From an uncultured Acidimicrobiales bacterium (GTDB lineage Bacteria > Actinomycetota > Acidimicrobiia > Acidimicrobiales > SZUA-35): DNA of 64,000 nt. Below are positions 18,005-25,703 of this stretch, piece by piece (within the stretch, counting starts at the first letter, position 1; each line of letters starts with the position of its first letter). The notes below the pieces were generated by a model. That model had not been told where the DNA came from. It did not search any database and worked only from the letters and a program-made list of their open reading frames with translations. Position numbers and translations under genes: made by a program. The DNA is taken from the NCBI GenBank assembly GCA_938002965.1, contig CALKZY010000003.1, forward strand, positions 1 to 64,000, in the 5' to 3' direction.

Positions 18005-19609
18005 CTAGCCCTCGGTTGTGGTGGTGGCCCCGACGCCGGTTGTCGTTGTGGTATCGGCCGGGTCGACTTCGTTCGGATCGTTGGCCGATTCGTCTTCCGG
18101 GTCGGTTTCTTCGTCTTCACGTTCCTCTGGGCCTGGTAGCCCGATGGACGGATCGGCGATCACCGGGTCGTCGGGTCCCCGCTGGAGCACTCGCCCGTTG
18201 GCGGCAGGTAGTCGTTGATCCGGCCCGTAGAACTGAAGTGGTCTGGTGCGTTCCCAGCGGCCGTGCTGGATCCGGGCGATGGTGCCGTCGGCGGACAGCA
18301 CGTACAACTCCTGCTGGGAGTCTTGACCAAAGCTGACGATCTGTCCGATCTCGGCGCTCAGCTCAACCGGGGCAACGATGACCCGTCCGTCGGTCAGTCG
18401 TCGCAGCGCTACCACTTCCCCGGAGCAGAAGTCTCCGAAGACGTACGCCCCTTTGAGGTCGTCCATTCGCAGCCCTCGGTAGACGTAGCCGCCGGTTACA
18501 GAGCACCGACCGAAGTCGTGGTTGTAGGTGAACACCGGTCCGATGTGGCGGCGCGGCGGGGTGTCGCCGTCGAACAGGTCATTGCCTTCCATGATTCGCC
18601 AGCCGAGGTTCGCTCCCTTGCCTGCGAAGTCGAATGTCTGGTTTGGGAGGTAGTTGACCTCTTCGTTCTGGTCTTGGCCGACGTCGCCGATCCACAGGTC
18701 GCCGGTAACGGCATCGAAGGAGAACTTCCACGGATTGCGAACGCCGTACAGCCAGATTTCACCGGCGGCGTCGAAGCGGTCGGCGAACGGGTTGTCCGGT
18801 GGCACGGTGTAGGACTGTCCGTCGGAATTTTCGAACGGGTCGATGCGCAGAATGGAACCCAGGAGAGTTTGGAGATCCTGTCCATTGTTTTCGGGATCGC
18901 CGCCGCTGCCCCCGTCGCCCATGGCGATGTAGAGGAAGCCGTCGGGGCCGAAGTCGATCTGACCGCCATTGTGATTGGAGAACGGCTGGTCGACGGTCAA
19001 GATGACACGCTCGGAGTCGGCGGCCACCGTGTTGTCCTCGTCCATCAGAAATTCCGAGACGACTGAGTTTCCACTGTTGTCGGTGTAGCTGAGGTAGAGG
19101 AAACGGCCTGTGGTCGAGAAGGTCAGGCCGAGGAGGCCGCCTTCGCCGTCAGTGGTGATCTGCTCGGAGATGTCGAGCATCACCTCGCCGCCCTCCTGAA
19201 TGATTTCGGCGCTGTCGTCGACGGCCACCCAGCGGTTGATGCGACGCACGACACCGCTACGTTGTGCCACCCAAAGGTGGTCGCTGCCGATGCGACTGGT
19301 GAGCACCATAGCCGGATCGTCCAGCTCGGCGATGGTTTGAAGGTTGAACTCGACCTGGGCCCAGTCAGGGTTCGGCAACGGACCGGCCGCCGTGGTGGGA
19401 GTTCGCCAGGTGGTGTTGGTCGTCTGGGGGGCTTCTTCGCGAATAGTCCGTCGTGTGGTTTCCGCCGGCTCCTCGCTATCGGTCTCAGGGTTGAAAGCGT
19501 CGAAGCTGCCTTCGCCGTCGGAGCCGCCGACCAGACCGCAACCGGCGACCAACGCCGTCCCGGCCAGTACGGCCAACAGCACTGCCAGCACGTTCCGCAG
19601 CGGGCTCAT
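18005..19609 (-). CDS. PQQ-dependent sugar dehydrogenase (glucose/sorbosone type) lipoprotein
   Basis: 534 aa from an ATG at 19609; the frame is open further upstream but into the divergent gene. The start MSPLRNVLAVLLAVLAG ends in a lipobox (VAGC), so the protein is exported and lipid-anchored. A Thr-rich linker of ~50 residues precedes a six-blade propeller with GEGGLLGLTFSTTGRFLYLS, HNGGQIDFGPDGFLYIAMGDGG and YGVRNPWKFSFDAVTG, as in soluble glucose/sorbosone dehydrogenases. These oxidise sugars outside the membrane using PQQ. The last ~50 residues are acidic and Thr-rich. PQQ synthesis genes are not in the window. Confidence 0.87.
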   Translation of the reverse strand: MSPLRNVLAVLLAVLAGTALVAGCGLVGGSDGEGSFDAFNPETDSEEPAETTRRTIREEAPQTTNTTWRTPTTAAGPLPNPDWAQVEFNLQTIAELDDPAMVLTSRIGSDHLWVAQRSGVVRRINRWVAVDDSAEIIQEGGEVMLDISEQITTDGEGGLLGLTFSTTGRFLYLSYTDNSGNSVVSEFLMDEDNTVAADSERVILTVDQPFSNHNGGQIDFGPDGFLYIAMGDGGSGGDPENNGQDLQTLLGSILRIDPFENSDGQSYTVPPDNPFADRFDAAGEIWLYGVRNPWKFSFDAVTGDLWIGDVGQDQNEEVNYLPNQTFDFAGKGANLGWRIMEGNDLFDGDTPPRRHIGPVFTYNHDFGRCSVTGGYVYRGLRMDDLKGAYVFGDFCSGEVVALRRLTDGRVIVAPVELSAEIGQIVSFGQDSQQELYVLSADGTIARIQHGRWERTRPLQFYGPDQRLPAANGRVLQRGPDDPVIADPSIGLPGPEEREDEETDPEDESANDPNEVDPADTTTTTGVGATTTTEG

Positions 19610-19669
19610 AGTTTCGGACGCGTCGTAGCCCCGTTCTGCGGATCTCGATCTGCTGTAACCTTGAGTTCC

Positions 19670-20101
19670 GTGCAAACCGCCTCCGATGAAGTTCGCTCGC
19701 CGCTCACCGACACCATCGGTCGCGTTGGCCGCTACTTGATCGTGTCCGTGGTGAATGTTGTCAACCATCAGTTGTTGCTGCAGTTGGCCGTCAACGCGTT
19801 CGGTTGGGGCGGTGGCCTGGCTAATGCCTTCGCTGCCGTGACCGCTGCGTTCCCAGCCTACTGGTTGAGCCGCCGATGGGTTTGGAGCGTTGAAGGCCGA
19901 TCGAGCCTGCGCCATGAGGTACTTCCGTTCTGGGGTTTGGCTCTGGCCGGCCTGATCATTTCGACCATTCTGGCTGAGGCCGCCGACCGGCTGTTTGACA
20001 ATCCGTTGATGATTTCTGTAGGTAGTCTCATCGGCTACACCATCGTTTGGATTGCCAAGTTCTTGTTCCTGAACCGAATCTTCACCCGCGGCGATGACTG
20101 A
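19670..20101 (+). CDS. GtrA family membrane protein
   Basis: 143 aa from a GTG at 19670. Four hydrophobic segments (RYLIVSVVNVVNHQLLLQLA, NAFAAVTAAFPAYWLSRRWVW, WGLALAGLIISTILAEAA and SVGSLIGYTIVWIAKFLFLNR) with RRWVW and KFLFLNRIF are typical of GtrA-like proteins. These are thought to help move lipid-linked sugars across the membrane for glycan decoration. It diverges from the sugar dehydrogenase (60 nt between starts) and its stop lies inside the next gene (8-nt overlap). Confidence 0.82.
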   Translation: MQTASDEVRSPLTDTIGRVGRYLIVSVVNVVNHQLLLQLAVNAFGWGGGLANAFAAVTAAFPAYWLSRRWVWSVEGRSSLRHEVLPFWGLALAGLIISTILAEAADRLFDNPLMISVGSLIGYTIVWIAKFLFLNRIFTRGDD

Positions 20102-20741
20102 AGTTTCGGTCGGACTTACCACCGAGGAGTTGCGCCACGCTCGTGGTGCTCGGGGCTTCATGCCAGACGATGAGGGCCTGGCGTTGACTCGGGTGGCTGC
20201 CTCGGTCGACCCCTCGCTGGGCCCGCTGCTGGAGGTCGGCGGCTACTGTGGCAAGTCGGCGTGCTACCTGGGGCCGATAGCGCGCCGTTTGGGTACGGTG
20301 TTGTTCAGTGTCGATCACCATCGCGGCTCGGAGGAGAATCAGGTCGGGTGGGAATGGCACGAGTCCGATTTGGTTGATCCCGAGACCGGATTGATGGACA
20401 CATTGCCGTTCTTCCGTCGAACAGTGTTCGATGCCGGCCTTGAGGACACTGTTCTGGCCGTCGTCGGAGAGTCGGCCGCGGTTGCCGGAGTCTGGTCGAC
20501 ACCGCTGTCGCTTCTGTTCATTGACGGCGGGCATGGTGACCAGCCCGCGGCTGACGACTATGAGTTCTGGACTCCGCACGTCGCACCCGGTGGCCTGCTG
20601 GTCATTCATGATGTCTTTGAGGACCCGGTCGACGGCGGACGTCCGCCGTACGAGCGGATCTATCTTCCTGCGTTGGAGAGCGGGCGATTCACCGAGGTCG
20701 AGGCCTATGGCTCACTGCGGGTCCTACGAAGCAGGGTCTGA
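20094..20741 (+). CDS. Class I SAM-dependent methyltransferase
   Basis: 215 aa. The SAM-binding motif I is LLEVGGYCGKSACYLG near residue 43. Acidic loop FSVDHHRG follows, and LLFIDGGHGDQPAADDYEFW plus GGLLVIHDVFEDP identify it as a Methyltransf_24-type enzyme, often acting on sugars or small hydroxylated substrates. Start overlaps the GtrA gene by 8 nt, so both are coupled. A damaged partial copy of the C-terminal half lies 245 bp downstream. Confidence 0.83.
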   Translation: MTEVSVGLTTEELRHARGARGFMPDDEGLALTRVAASVDPSLGPLLEVGGYCGKSACYLGPIARRLGTVLFSVDHHRGSEENQVGWEWHESDLVDPETGLMDTLPFFRRTVFDAGLEDTVLAVVGESAAVAGVWSTPLSLLFIDGGHGDQPAADDYEFWTPHVAPGGLLVIHDVFEDPVDGGRPPYERIYLPALESGRFTEVEAYGSLRVLRSRV

Positions 20742-20756
20742 CCAGCCGACCGATAG

Positions 20757-20990
20757 TCAGATGAATTTCACTTTGCGGCGCCTGAGCTCTTGCCAGTGTT
20801 TCTTGGTTGGGAGGCTGTAGTAGGAATCGAGGTAGTGATTGGAAACAGGGGAATGATCTCCCGACTCGATCTTTTTCAGCGCGGTCAGCACCGTCTGTGC
20901 ACTGACTCCGAAGCACTTCTGGTATAGCGTGTCTATCGTGTCTCCCGGCTCCACCGAAACAGGCGACTGGGCCAGGATCACTCCGGGCCG
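20757..20990 (-). pseudogene. Fragment of a possible formyltransferase C-terminus
   Basis: On the minus strand the frame reads GVILAQSPVSVEPGDTIDTL, then QTVLTALKKIESGD, then YYSLPTKKHWQELRRRKVKF to a TGA at 20757. The pattern (an ILAQ strand, a VEPGDT turn, then YYSLPT and an Arg/Lys-rich end) resembles the C-terminal part of methionyl-tRNA-formyltransferase-like sugar formyltransferases. The N-terminal catalytic part is missing; homology stops where the methyltransferase relic begins. The family call is from memory of the pattern and is weak. Confidence 0.4.
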
Positions 20991-21235
20991 TCGTCGACGG
21001 TGGCCGAAATCTGGTCGACCCCGCTGTCGTTGTTTGTTTATCAATGGTGGTCACGGTGAATACCCGGCTGCCGGCGACTATCGCCTGTGGGCGCCCAACG
21101 TGGCTGTCGGCGGGCTGCTCGTAGTCCACGATGTCTTTAAGGACCCGGCCGATGATCTATCTGCCGGTTCTGGAGTCCGGACTGTTCACCGAAGAGTCGG
21201 CCTGCGGATCGCTTCGGGTGTTGCGGCGCCCCTGA
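20986..21235 (+). pseudogene. Truncated, frameshifted copy of the neighbouring methyltransferase
   Basis: Translation of the plus strand gives LFINGGHGEYPAAGDYRLWA and GGLLVVHDVFKDPADD, which align with LFIDGGHGDQPAADDYEFW and GGLLVIHDVFEDP of the intact gene at 20094-20741. After a deletion of roughly 25 bases the match continues in another frame as MIYLPVLESGLFTEESACGS and LRVLRRP, then TGA at 21233-21235. The N-terminal SAM-binding half is absent. So it is a relic of a paralogue, not a functional gene. Confidence 0.8.
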
Positions 21236-21354
21236 GAGAACCGGGCGACGGGGGGCTCGGCTATATTGACGACATAATCAATTGATGTGAACGCCGGTCG
21301 TCGTAGCGGGCGTTGTCTGGTCCGCGGGGCTGATGAGACAAAAGGCGATGAATC

Positions 21355-21531
21355 ATGGGAAGTCTCTCCAACTCTGTACGACCAGCCAACCGGTGGATGT
21401 GTCTGCCGTTCGTGATGGCGCTTGCGCTGTTTGCTTCACTGGCGGCGTTTCACAGCATGGCTGCGGTTCCCTCCGAGTGCTGCGGCGTCGTCACGAGGCC
21501 CGACGGCTCTGAACCGCCAGGCCTCGTGTGA
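21355..21531 (+). CDS. Possible small secreted or membrane peptide
   Basis: 58 codons from an ATG at 21355, about 10 bases after AAAAGG. A positively charged start (SVRPANRW) is followed by the hydrophobic run MALALFASLAAFHSMAAV and a short tail with a Cys pair (SECCGV). This could be a signal peptide with a tiny mature part or a single membrane helix. No family is recognised and the coding call is uncertain; only the topology supports it. Confidence 0.35.
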   Translation: MGSLSNSVRPANRWMCLPFVMALALFASLAAFHSMAAVPSECCGVVTRPDGSEPPGLV

Positions 21532-21575
21532 TTCGTTGAGTTAGCGACGTCCGCCGCTCCGAATAGCGTGAGCGT

Positions 21576-22727
21576 TTACCTCACGACACAGGATTGGTTG
21601 TTCTCCCAACCCCAGCCGTCGCCGTCAGGGTCGGCCGCTGATGTCGAGCAGTATGGCCGTCCGTTTTCGTCCACGTCAGAAGTCGACGTTGCGGTGACGC
21701 TTTCCACCTTGCAACTGGCGGAGCCGTTCCAGCCCCACCCGTCACCGTCGGAGTCGACACACGCAGCACCGTCGGTTGTGGGGGTGGCTACCGGCTGACT
21801 GGTGACTGTGGCCGTGTAGGTGACGTTCCGGTACATGAACGTGCCGTACCGGTAGCGGATGGCGAACACTTCGATTGTGTCGCCGTCGATCCTGTAGCCA
21901 AGGCTGTACTCGTCGGGCCCCCCGTTTGACCAGAGTGATCGAACATCCCCATTGCCGCTGGTGTAGGCCAACGCCCCGGGCGTGTAGCCGTTGGCCACCA
22001 GGTGGCCGATGTGAAAGTAGAGTTTGTCGGCTGCGCCTTGCTCGGGAACGTCGCTGAACACGACGTTGCATGAACCGCCGTCTTCCCAGCCCCATCCGTC
22101 GCCATCGCTATCGGAGTTGGGGGACGTGCACGGTCGGTTGCCTGGGGCGAGCTTGTGAAGCAGGTTTGGGTCGGTCGGTTCGTAGTACAACGGATTCGGC
22201 ATTCCCCCGCCGCCTCCACCGGTGACTTCGATGTGCGCAGCCCCCTCGGCGGCGGCCATGTCGGCGTACCCTTCGCCGAACTCCTGGGTGTTCCAGAACA
22301 GCACAGGAGCGTCGCCCCAGGTGCTGGCTGTGCTGGGGCGACCGTCAACGTCTTCCAGCAGTCCCCGGAGGTAGTCGCCGATCTGTTCCATGAGCGTCGG
22401 GGCAACGCTGATTGCGATTTCTTCTGCGACTTGTCGGATCTGCTCGGTGCCGTGATCGTTCCCATGGTCGCCCTCGCCGAAACCGCCCGGATTCGGGTCG
22501 TATCCGCCGTTCTCCTCTTTCTCCTTCGATGCATCGAGCTCTTCTTGGGTCGGGATGTCAGCAGAGGTTGGTGCTGCGGTACTAAGTAGCGTTCCCCCGG
22601 ATATGACGGCCAGAACCAGGAGGGAACGGCCAAGGCGATGCCGCAATCGTCGACCTGGGCCGTTGTCAGGCTGTGTCCTGTCGATCCAGGTCGGCTGATA
22701 TTGCGGAGTTGATCTGTTGTTGGGCAT
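21576..22727 (-). CDS. Secreted protein with three GDGWGW repeats
   Basis: 383 aa. An unusually long, basic N-terminus precedes the signal peptide (LGRSLLVLAVISGGTLLSTAAPTSA). Three copies of a short module are visible: SDSDGDGWGWEDGGSC in the middle, CVDSDGDGWGWNGSASC at about residue 320, and ADPDGDGWGWENNQSC at the very end. The DxDxDG part resembles calcium loops of thrombospondin-3 or dockerin type. The WGW-x-C part resembles small modules appended to secreted carbohydrate-active enzymes in other bacteria. No catalytic domain is recognised. The region between repeats 1 and 2 is beta-rich (YSLGYRIDGDTIEVFAIRYR). Function unknown; substrate binding at the cell surface is a guess. Confidence 0.75.
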   Translation of the reverse strand: MPNNRSTPQYQPTWIDRTQPDNGPGRRLRHRLGRSLLVLAVISGGTLLSTAAPTSADIPTQEELDASKEKEENGGYDPNPGGFGEGDHGNDHGTEQIRQVAEEIAISVAPTLMEQIGDYLRGLLEDVDGRPSTASTWGDAPVLFWNTQEFGEGYADMAAAEGAAHIEVTGGGGGGMPNPLYYEPTDPNLLHKLAPGNRPCTSPNSDSDGDGWGWEDGGSCNVVFSDVPEQGAADKLYFHIGHLVANGYTPGALAYTSGNGDVRSLWSNGGPDEYSLGYRIDGDTIEVFAIRYRYGTFMYRNVTYTATVTSQPVATPTTDGAACVDSDGDGWGWNGSASCKVESVTATSTSDVDENGRPYCSTSAADPDGDGWGWENNQSCVVR

Positions 22728-22877
22728 AGAGTCTTGCTCCTTGTGAGTGAGTCAACTACTCAACGCCACCGAGATCATTCAGGTTCCAAAGGATCTTGAA
22801 TCTTGTTCCGACTCTTGTTGCGCGGCCTCCTGTTGCCTTTAGCAGGTCGGCAAAATATCTGGTGATTGGCTCATCTG

Positions 22878-23042
22878 CTAGATGGAGATCACCGAGACGT
22901 TCGGGGATCGGGCGGCAAGAAGCTTGATGTCGCCGGGTTCGGGGGTGACGACGGCGCCACCCCCGAACCGGACTGCGGTAGCGACGACCAGTGCGTCGAT
23001 CGCTAACTCACTCCCCGCTCCGGCCCTACGATGGTAGGAATT
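22878..23042 (-). pseudogene. C-terminal remnant of a VapC-type PIN toxin
   Basis: The minus strand reads AIDALVVATAVRFGGGAVVT, then PEPGDIKLLAARSPNVSVIS, to a TAG at 22878. This matches the last ~45 residues of PIN-domain ribonuclease toxins (DAlVVAtA...GG.VvTsDPgDl..La). A TGA lies in frame at 23055-23057 with no start codon after it, so the first two thirds and any antitoxin are gone. The rest of the 22728-23106 interval holds no gene that I can see. Confidence 0.65.
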
Positions 23043-23106
23043 CAGATGGAAAGTTCACAATCGCTTCGTGGTGAGATGTCCGAGCTTCGGAAAGCGCGCC
23101 ACCGTG

Positions 23107-24243
23107 CTAAGTGACGGTGACAGTGACAGGGTGGCGGGTTACGGCGTTCCACAGCACGGTGTTGGGGTGGAAATCCAGATGATCGGGTTGGGTGTTGCCT
23201 TTGGTGTCGTAGGCCCGGGTTCGTATTTGGTGTTCGCCCGGTTCGGCTTCCCACCTGAAGCTGAACGGCTGCCACACCCAACGGCTTTCGGTTGACGCCT
23301 CTATTTGGTCGAGGTCGGCGTTGCGCCATGGGTCGTCGTCGATGCTGTATGCGACGCGAGCTACATGGTTCACACCGCAGCGGGCGTAGCCACGAATTTC
23401 GATTGGCTTGCCGTCCGCTTCGACGGCGGCTGGCCAGGGGAGTGCCAGGCAACTCTTGATCGGATGGGCGGTGGCCGGGCCCAGGTCGGTTCCGTCGGCT
23501 TGGCGGCGACGGTAATAGGTGTCGGCCCGCCAGGACGGAATCCAGTCGGTTGATATCTCGATGCTGTCCAACCACTTGACCCAGTAGGCGCCGACCCAGC
23601 CGGGGACGACCAGGCGGGCCGGGGCGCCATGAGCGGCCAGTAGCCGTTCGCCATTCATTGTGGTGGCCACGATGGTGTCGGGTCGCAGCGCTTTGTCGAT
23701 TGGCAGGCACATGGCGGCCGCTTCGCCTTCGTTGTTGTCGACGTCCAGCCCGCGGGGGCCGACCCACCGGACGTTGTCGGCCAGTCCTGCCAGTTCAAGT
23801 ACGGAGGTCAGTGTTGGTCCTGACCACTCCGCCATGCCCATTGCCCCCAAGATCCATGGTGTGTCCTCGGCGGTGGGGGCCGGGACATAGCCGCCGGCCA
23901 GTTCGTACATGGCTCGGCCGTTGCCGGCACACTCCAGCCACGAGTGCACGGTGGTGGTGGGCAGCGAGTTGAGTTCGTCCCACGTCACCTCGACGGCGTT
24001 GGCGGCGGCATCGCCGAACAGGCGCAGCCACCAGCGGTCGGGGTCCACCAGGGGAGCGGGGCTACCGGAGCACACGAAGAACTGCTCCACCGGGGTCTGG
24101 TCGACACCGAGTTCCATCGTGGCCGGTTCCAGGCTGGTGCCGATGTTGCGCATGTGTTCGGCCGGTTTGCCGAACGACGAGTTGCTTGAACGGTTCGATG
24201 GCGACATGGCCATCGGTGTAGTGGAGCAGCTGTCACCGGTCAA
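23107..24243 (-). CDS. Sulfite-oxidase-type molybdopterin oxidoreductase
   Basis: 378 aa. The oxidoreductase-molybdopterin domain includes the molybdenum-ligating cysteine (Cys105) in SWLECAGNGR, then GPRGLDVDNNEGEAAA and RLVVPGWVGAYWVKWLDSIE. The C-terminal immunoglobulin-like dimerisation domain runs from about residue 260 (HPIKSCLALPWPAA...IEIRGYARCG). There is no heme b5 domain and no signal or Tat peptide, so it is probably cytoplasmic, unlike SorA or YedY. It may oxidise sulfite from sulfonate or taurine breakdown, but the electron acceptor is unknown. Downstream of the lipoprotein gene by 18 nt on the same strand. Confidence 0.85.
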   Translation of the reverse strand: MTGDSCSTTPMAMSPSNRSSNSSFGKPAEHMRNIGTSLEPATMELGVDQTPVEQFFVCSGSPAPLVDPDRWWLRLFGDAAANAVEVTWDELNSLPTTTVHSWLECAGNGRAMYELAGGYVPAPTAEDTPWILGAMGMAEWSGPTLTSVLELAGLADNVRWVGPRGLDVDNNEGEAAAMCLPIDKALRPDTIVATTMNGERLLAAHGAPARLVVPGWVGAYWVKWLDSIEISTDWIPSWRADTYYRRRQADGTDLGPATAHPIKSCLALPWPAAVEADGKPIEIRGYARCGVNHVARVAYSIDDDPWRNADLDQIEASTESRWVWQPFSFRWEAEPGEHQIRTRAYDTKGNTQPDHLDFHPNTVLWNAVTRHPVTVTVT

Positions 24244-24261
24244 GGCGCCGCTTCTCGTGTC

Positions 24262-25332
24262 CTAGGGCGACAGAGGGTAGGTCGAGAGAATCTCGCGGAG
24301 GCGATCAGCCCGCGACTCAGGGTCTCCGTCGCAGTCGTACAACGCTGTGGCGACTCGTACCTCTTCTTGCTGAGCCTGGCGCAAAATGTCGTACCATTGC
24401 TCGCTCTGGTATTCGACCGAGGGGTCGTTAAGCAGGTCGGCCATTAGCTCGGTCATTACCAGTTCGATGTAGTCGTCGGTGGTCGTATACTCGATGCCCT
24501 CGGAGGCCATGCACCGTTGTACCGCTTTTTCGTGACCGATCCAGCGTTGGTCTGCCAGTACTCGCTGGCGCAATGTTTCGTCCTCGTTGAGAGCGAAGTT
24601 CGGCCCTTGGGGCTTGAATCGAGGACTTTCGCTCACGGTGGCCCAGGCTGACTCGGCACACCCGTCTTCGCCGTTCATGGTTTGTTGATAGGCGGCTTCT
24701 TGTACCTCATCAAGGGAGAGTCGGTACTGCTCATTTGGTTGCTCGTCGAGATCGCCTACCTGAATTTGTGTCGTTCGGTCTCCGACAATCCCGTCGGGAA
24801 GATCCTCATTGTCGACGACGATCATTGTCGAGGCACCAAAGCCGTAGTATTCGGCCCACTGTCGTGTCCCAATGTCCAGTTCAGGGTCGATCATGGCGAC
24901 GACCGATCGATGTCCTGTTTCGGGCGTGTAGTCGAACCCTTCGGATTGCATGCACGCCGCCATGAGCTCCTCTGCCGCCCACTCAGCTTCTTGTTGGAGC
25001 TGCGCGCTTTCGAGCAACGCCTCCTGGGAGCTCCAGTCTTCAAGTAGGTCGGCCCCGCTCAGGAGTAGATCAAACTCCACCTCGTTGAGGGAGCTGACTT
25101 CTCCGTTGTCTGCTAGGGCAGTCGATGTCGACGGATCCGCTTCGGTGGCTGTTGCCGAGGTCGTCACCGACGTGTCGTTGTTCGGCTCAATGTCAGCCTC
25201 AGCGGAACACGCTGCGAGCACGCACAAGGCGACACAAACGACACCGAGTTGCTGAAGCGGTCGGCTGATTGCGGCAGGCAACGCTACCAGTTCTTCTCCA
25301 CCTAGCCTCCGGATCCGATCCAGCCGACCCAT
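24262..25332 (-). CDS. Putative lipoprotein
   Basis: 356 aa from an ATG at 25332. A basic start, the hydrophobic QQLGVVCVALCVLAAC and a lipobox (LAAC) indicate a lipid anchor. A Thr/Ser/Asp-rich linker follows. The mature part is mainly helical and acidic and has three spaced cysteine segments: ELMAACMQSEGFDYTPETGH, GEDGCAESAWATV and VQRCMASEGIEYTTTD. The first and third look like internal repeats (CMxSEGxxYT). I do not recognise a family. The frame continues to 25473 but only by losing the signal peptide. Confidence 0.72.
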   Translation of the reverse strand: MGRLDRIRRLGGEELVALPAAISRPLQQLGVVCVALCVLAACSAEADIEPNNDTSVTTSATATEADPSTSTALADNGEVSSLNEVEFDLLLSGADLLEDWSSQEALLESAQLQQEAEWAAEELMAACMQSEGFDYTPETGHRSVVAMIDPELDIGTRQWAEYYGFGASTMIVVDNEDLPDGIVGDRTTQIQVGDLDEQPNEQYRLSLDEVQEAAYQQTMNGEDGCAESAWATVSESPRFKPQGPNFALNEDETLRQRVLADQRWIGHEKAVQRCMASEGIEYTTTDDYIELVMTELMADLLNDPSVEYQSEQWYDILRQAQQEEVRVATALYDCDGDPESRADRLREILSTYPLSP

Positions 25333-25574
25333 CGCTTGCTCGAGTCCTAGTGTCCCGATCCGGTTGTGGCACCGTAGTAGCTCGTGCCACCGGAAATGTT
25401 GGAGACGGGCTTCAAGTTGCCGTTGCGCGCTCCGCAAGACTTGACACCCTCTTTCCTGACCCGTTCGTGCCACACGACCATGTAAACGCAGTGGCCATCT
25501 TGATGAGTGTCCTCCGCAGCAACTACGACTCAGACCGCGCGGAACTTGCGACGAGACATGTCAGGTCCCCCGAT

Positions 25575-25634
25575 CTGCCGGCGATTATTGATCGCATTGA
25601 ATCGACCAATAATCAACTTATCAGGTGCCGGCAG
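25575..25634. repeat. Imperfect long inverted repeat
   Basis: Left arm CTGCCGGCGATTATTG (25575-25590). The right arm is in two blocks, CAATAATC (25607-25614) and GCCGGCAG (25627-25634), complementary to the left arm and separated by 12 bases. It lies in a 371-base gap (25333-25703) between two minus-strand genes. I see no gene in that gap. It could be an operator, an RNA hairpin, or a small mobile-element relic. Confidence 0.6.
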
Positions 25635-25703
25635 CGCCTTTGTCAAGCTGGTTGTGGCTGGTTGAAGTGATCTGCGTTAGCGACTGCTTGCGCCAGCGTG
25701 CAC

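Noticed and set aside
23042-23767. Minus-strand frame of 241 codons overlapping the sulfite-oxidase-type gene in another frame
   Set aside because: Arg/Pro/His-rich noise that lies fully inside a real gene.
25269-25670. Plus-strand frame of 133 codons in the 25.3-25.7 kb gap
   Set aside because: It partly overlaps the lipoprotein start, has no good start site and shows no family features.
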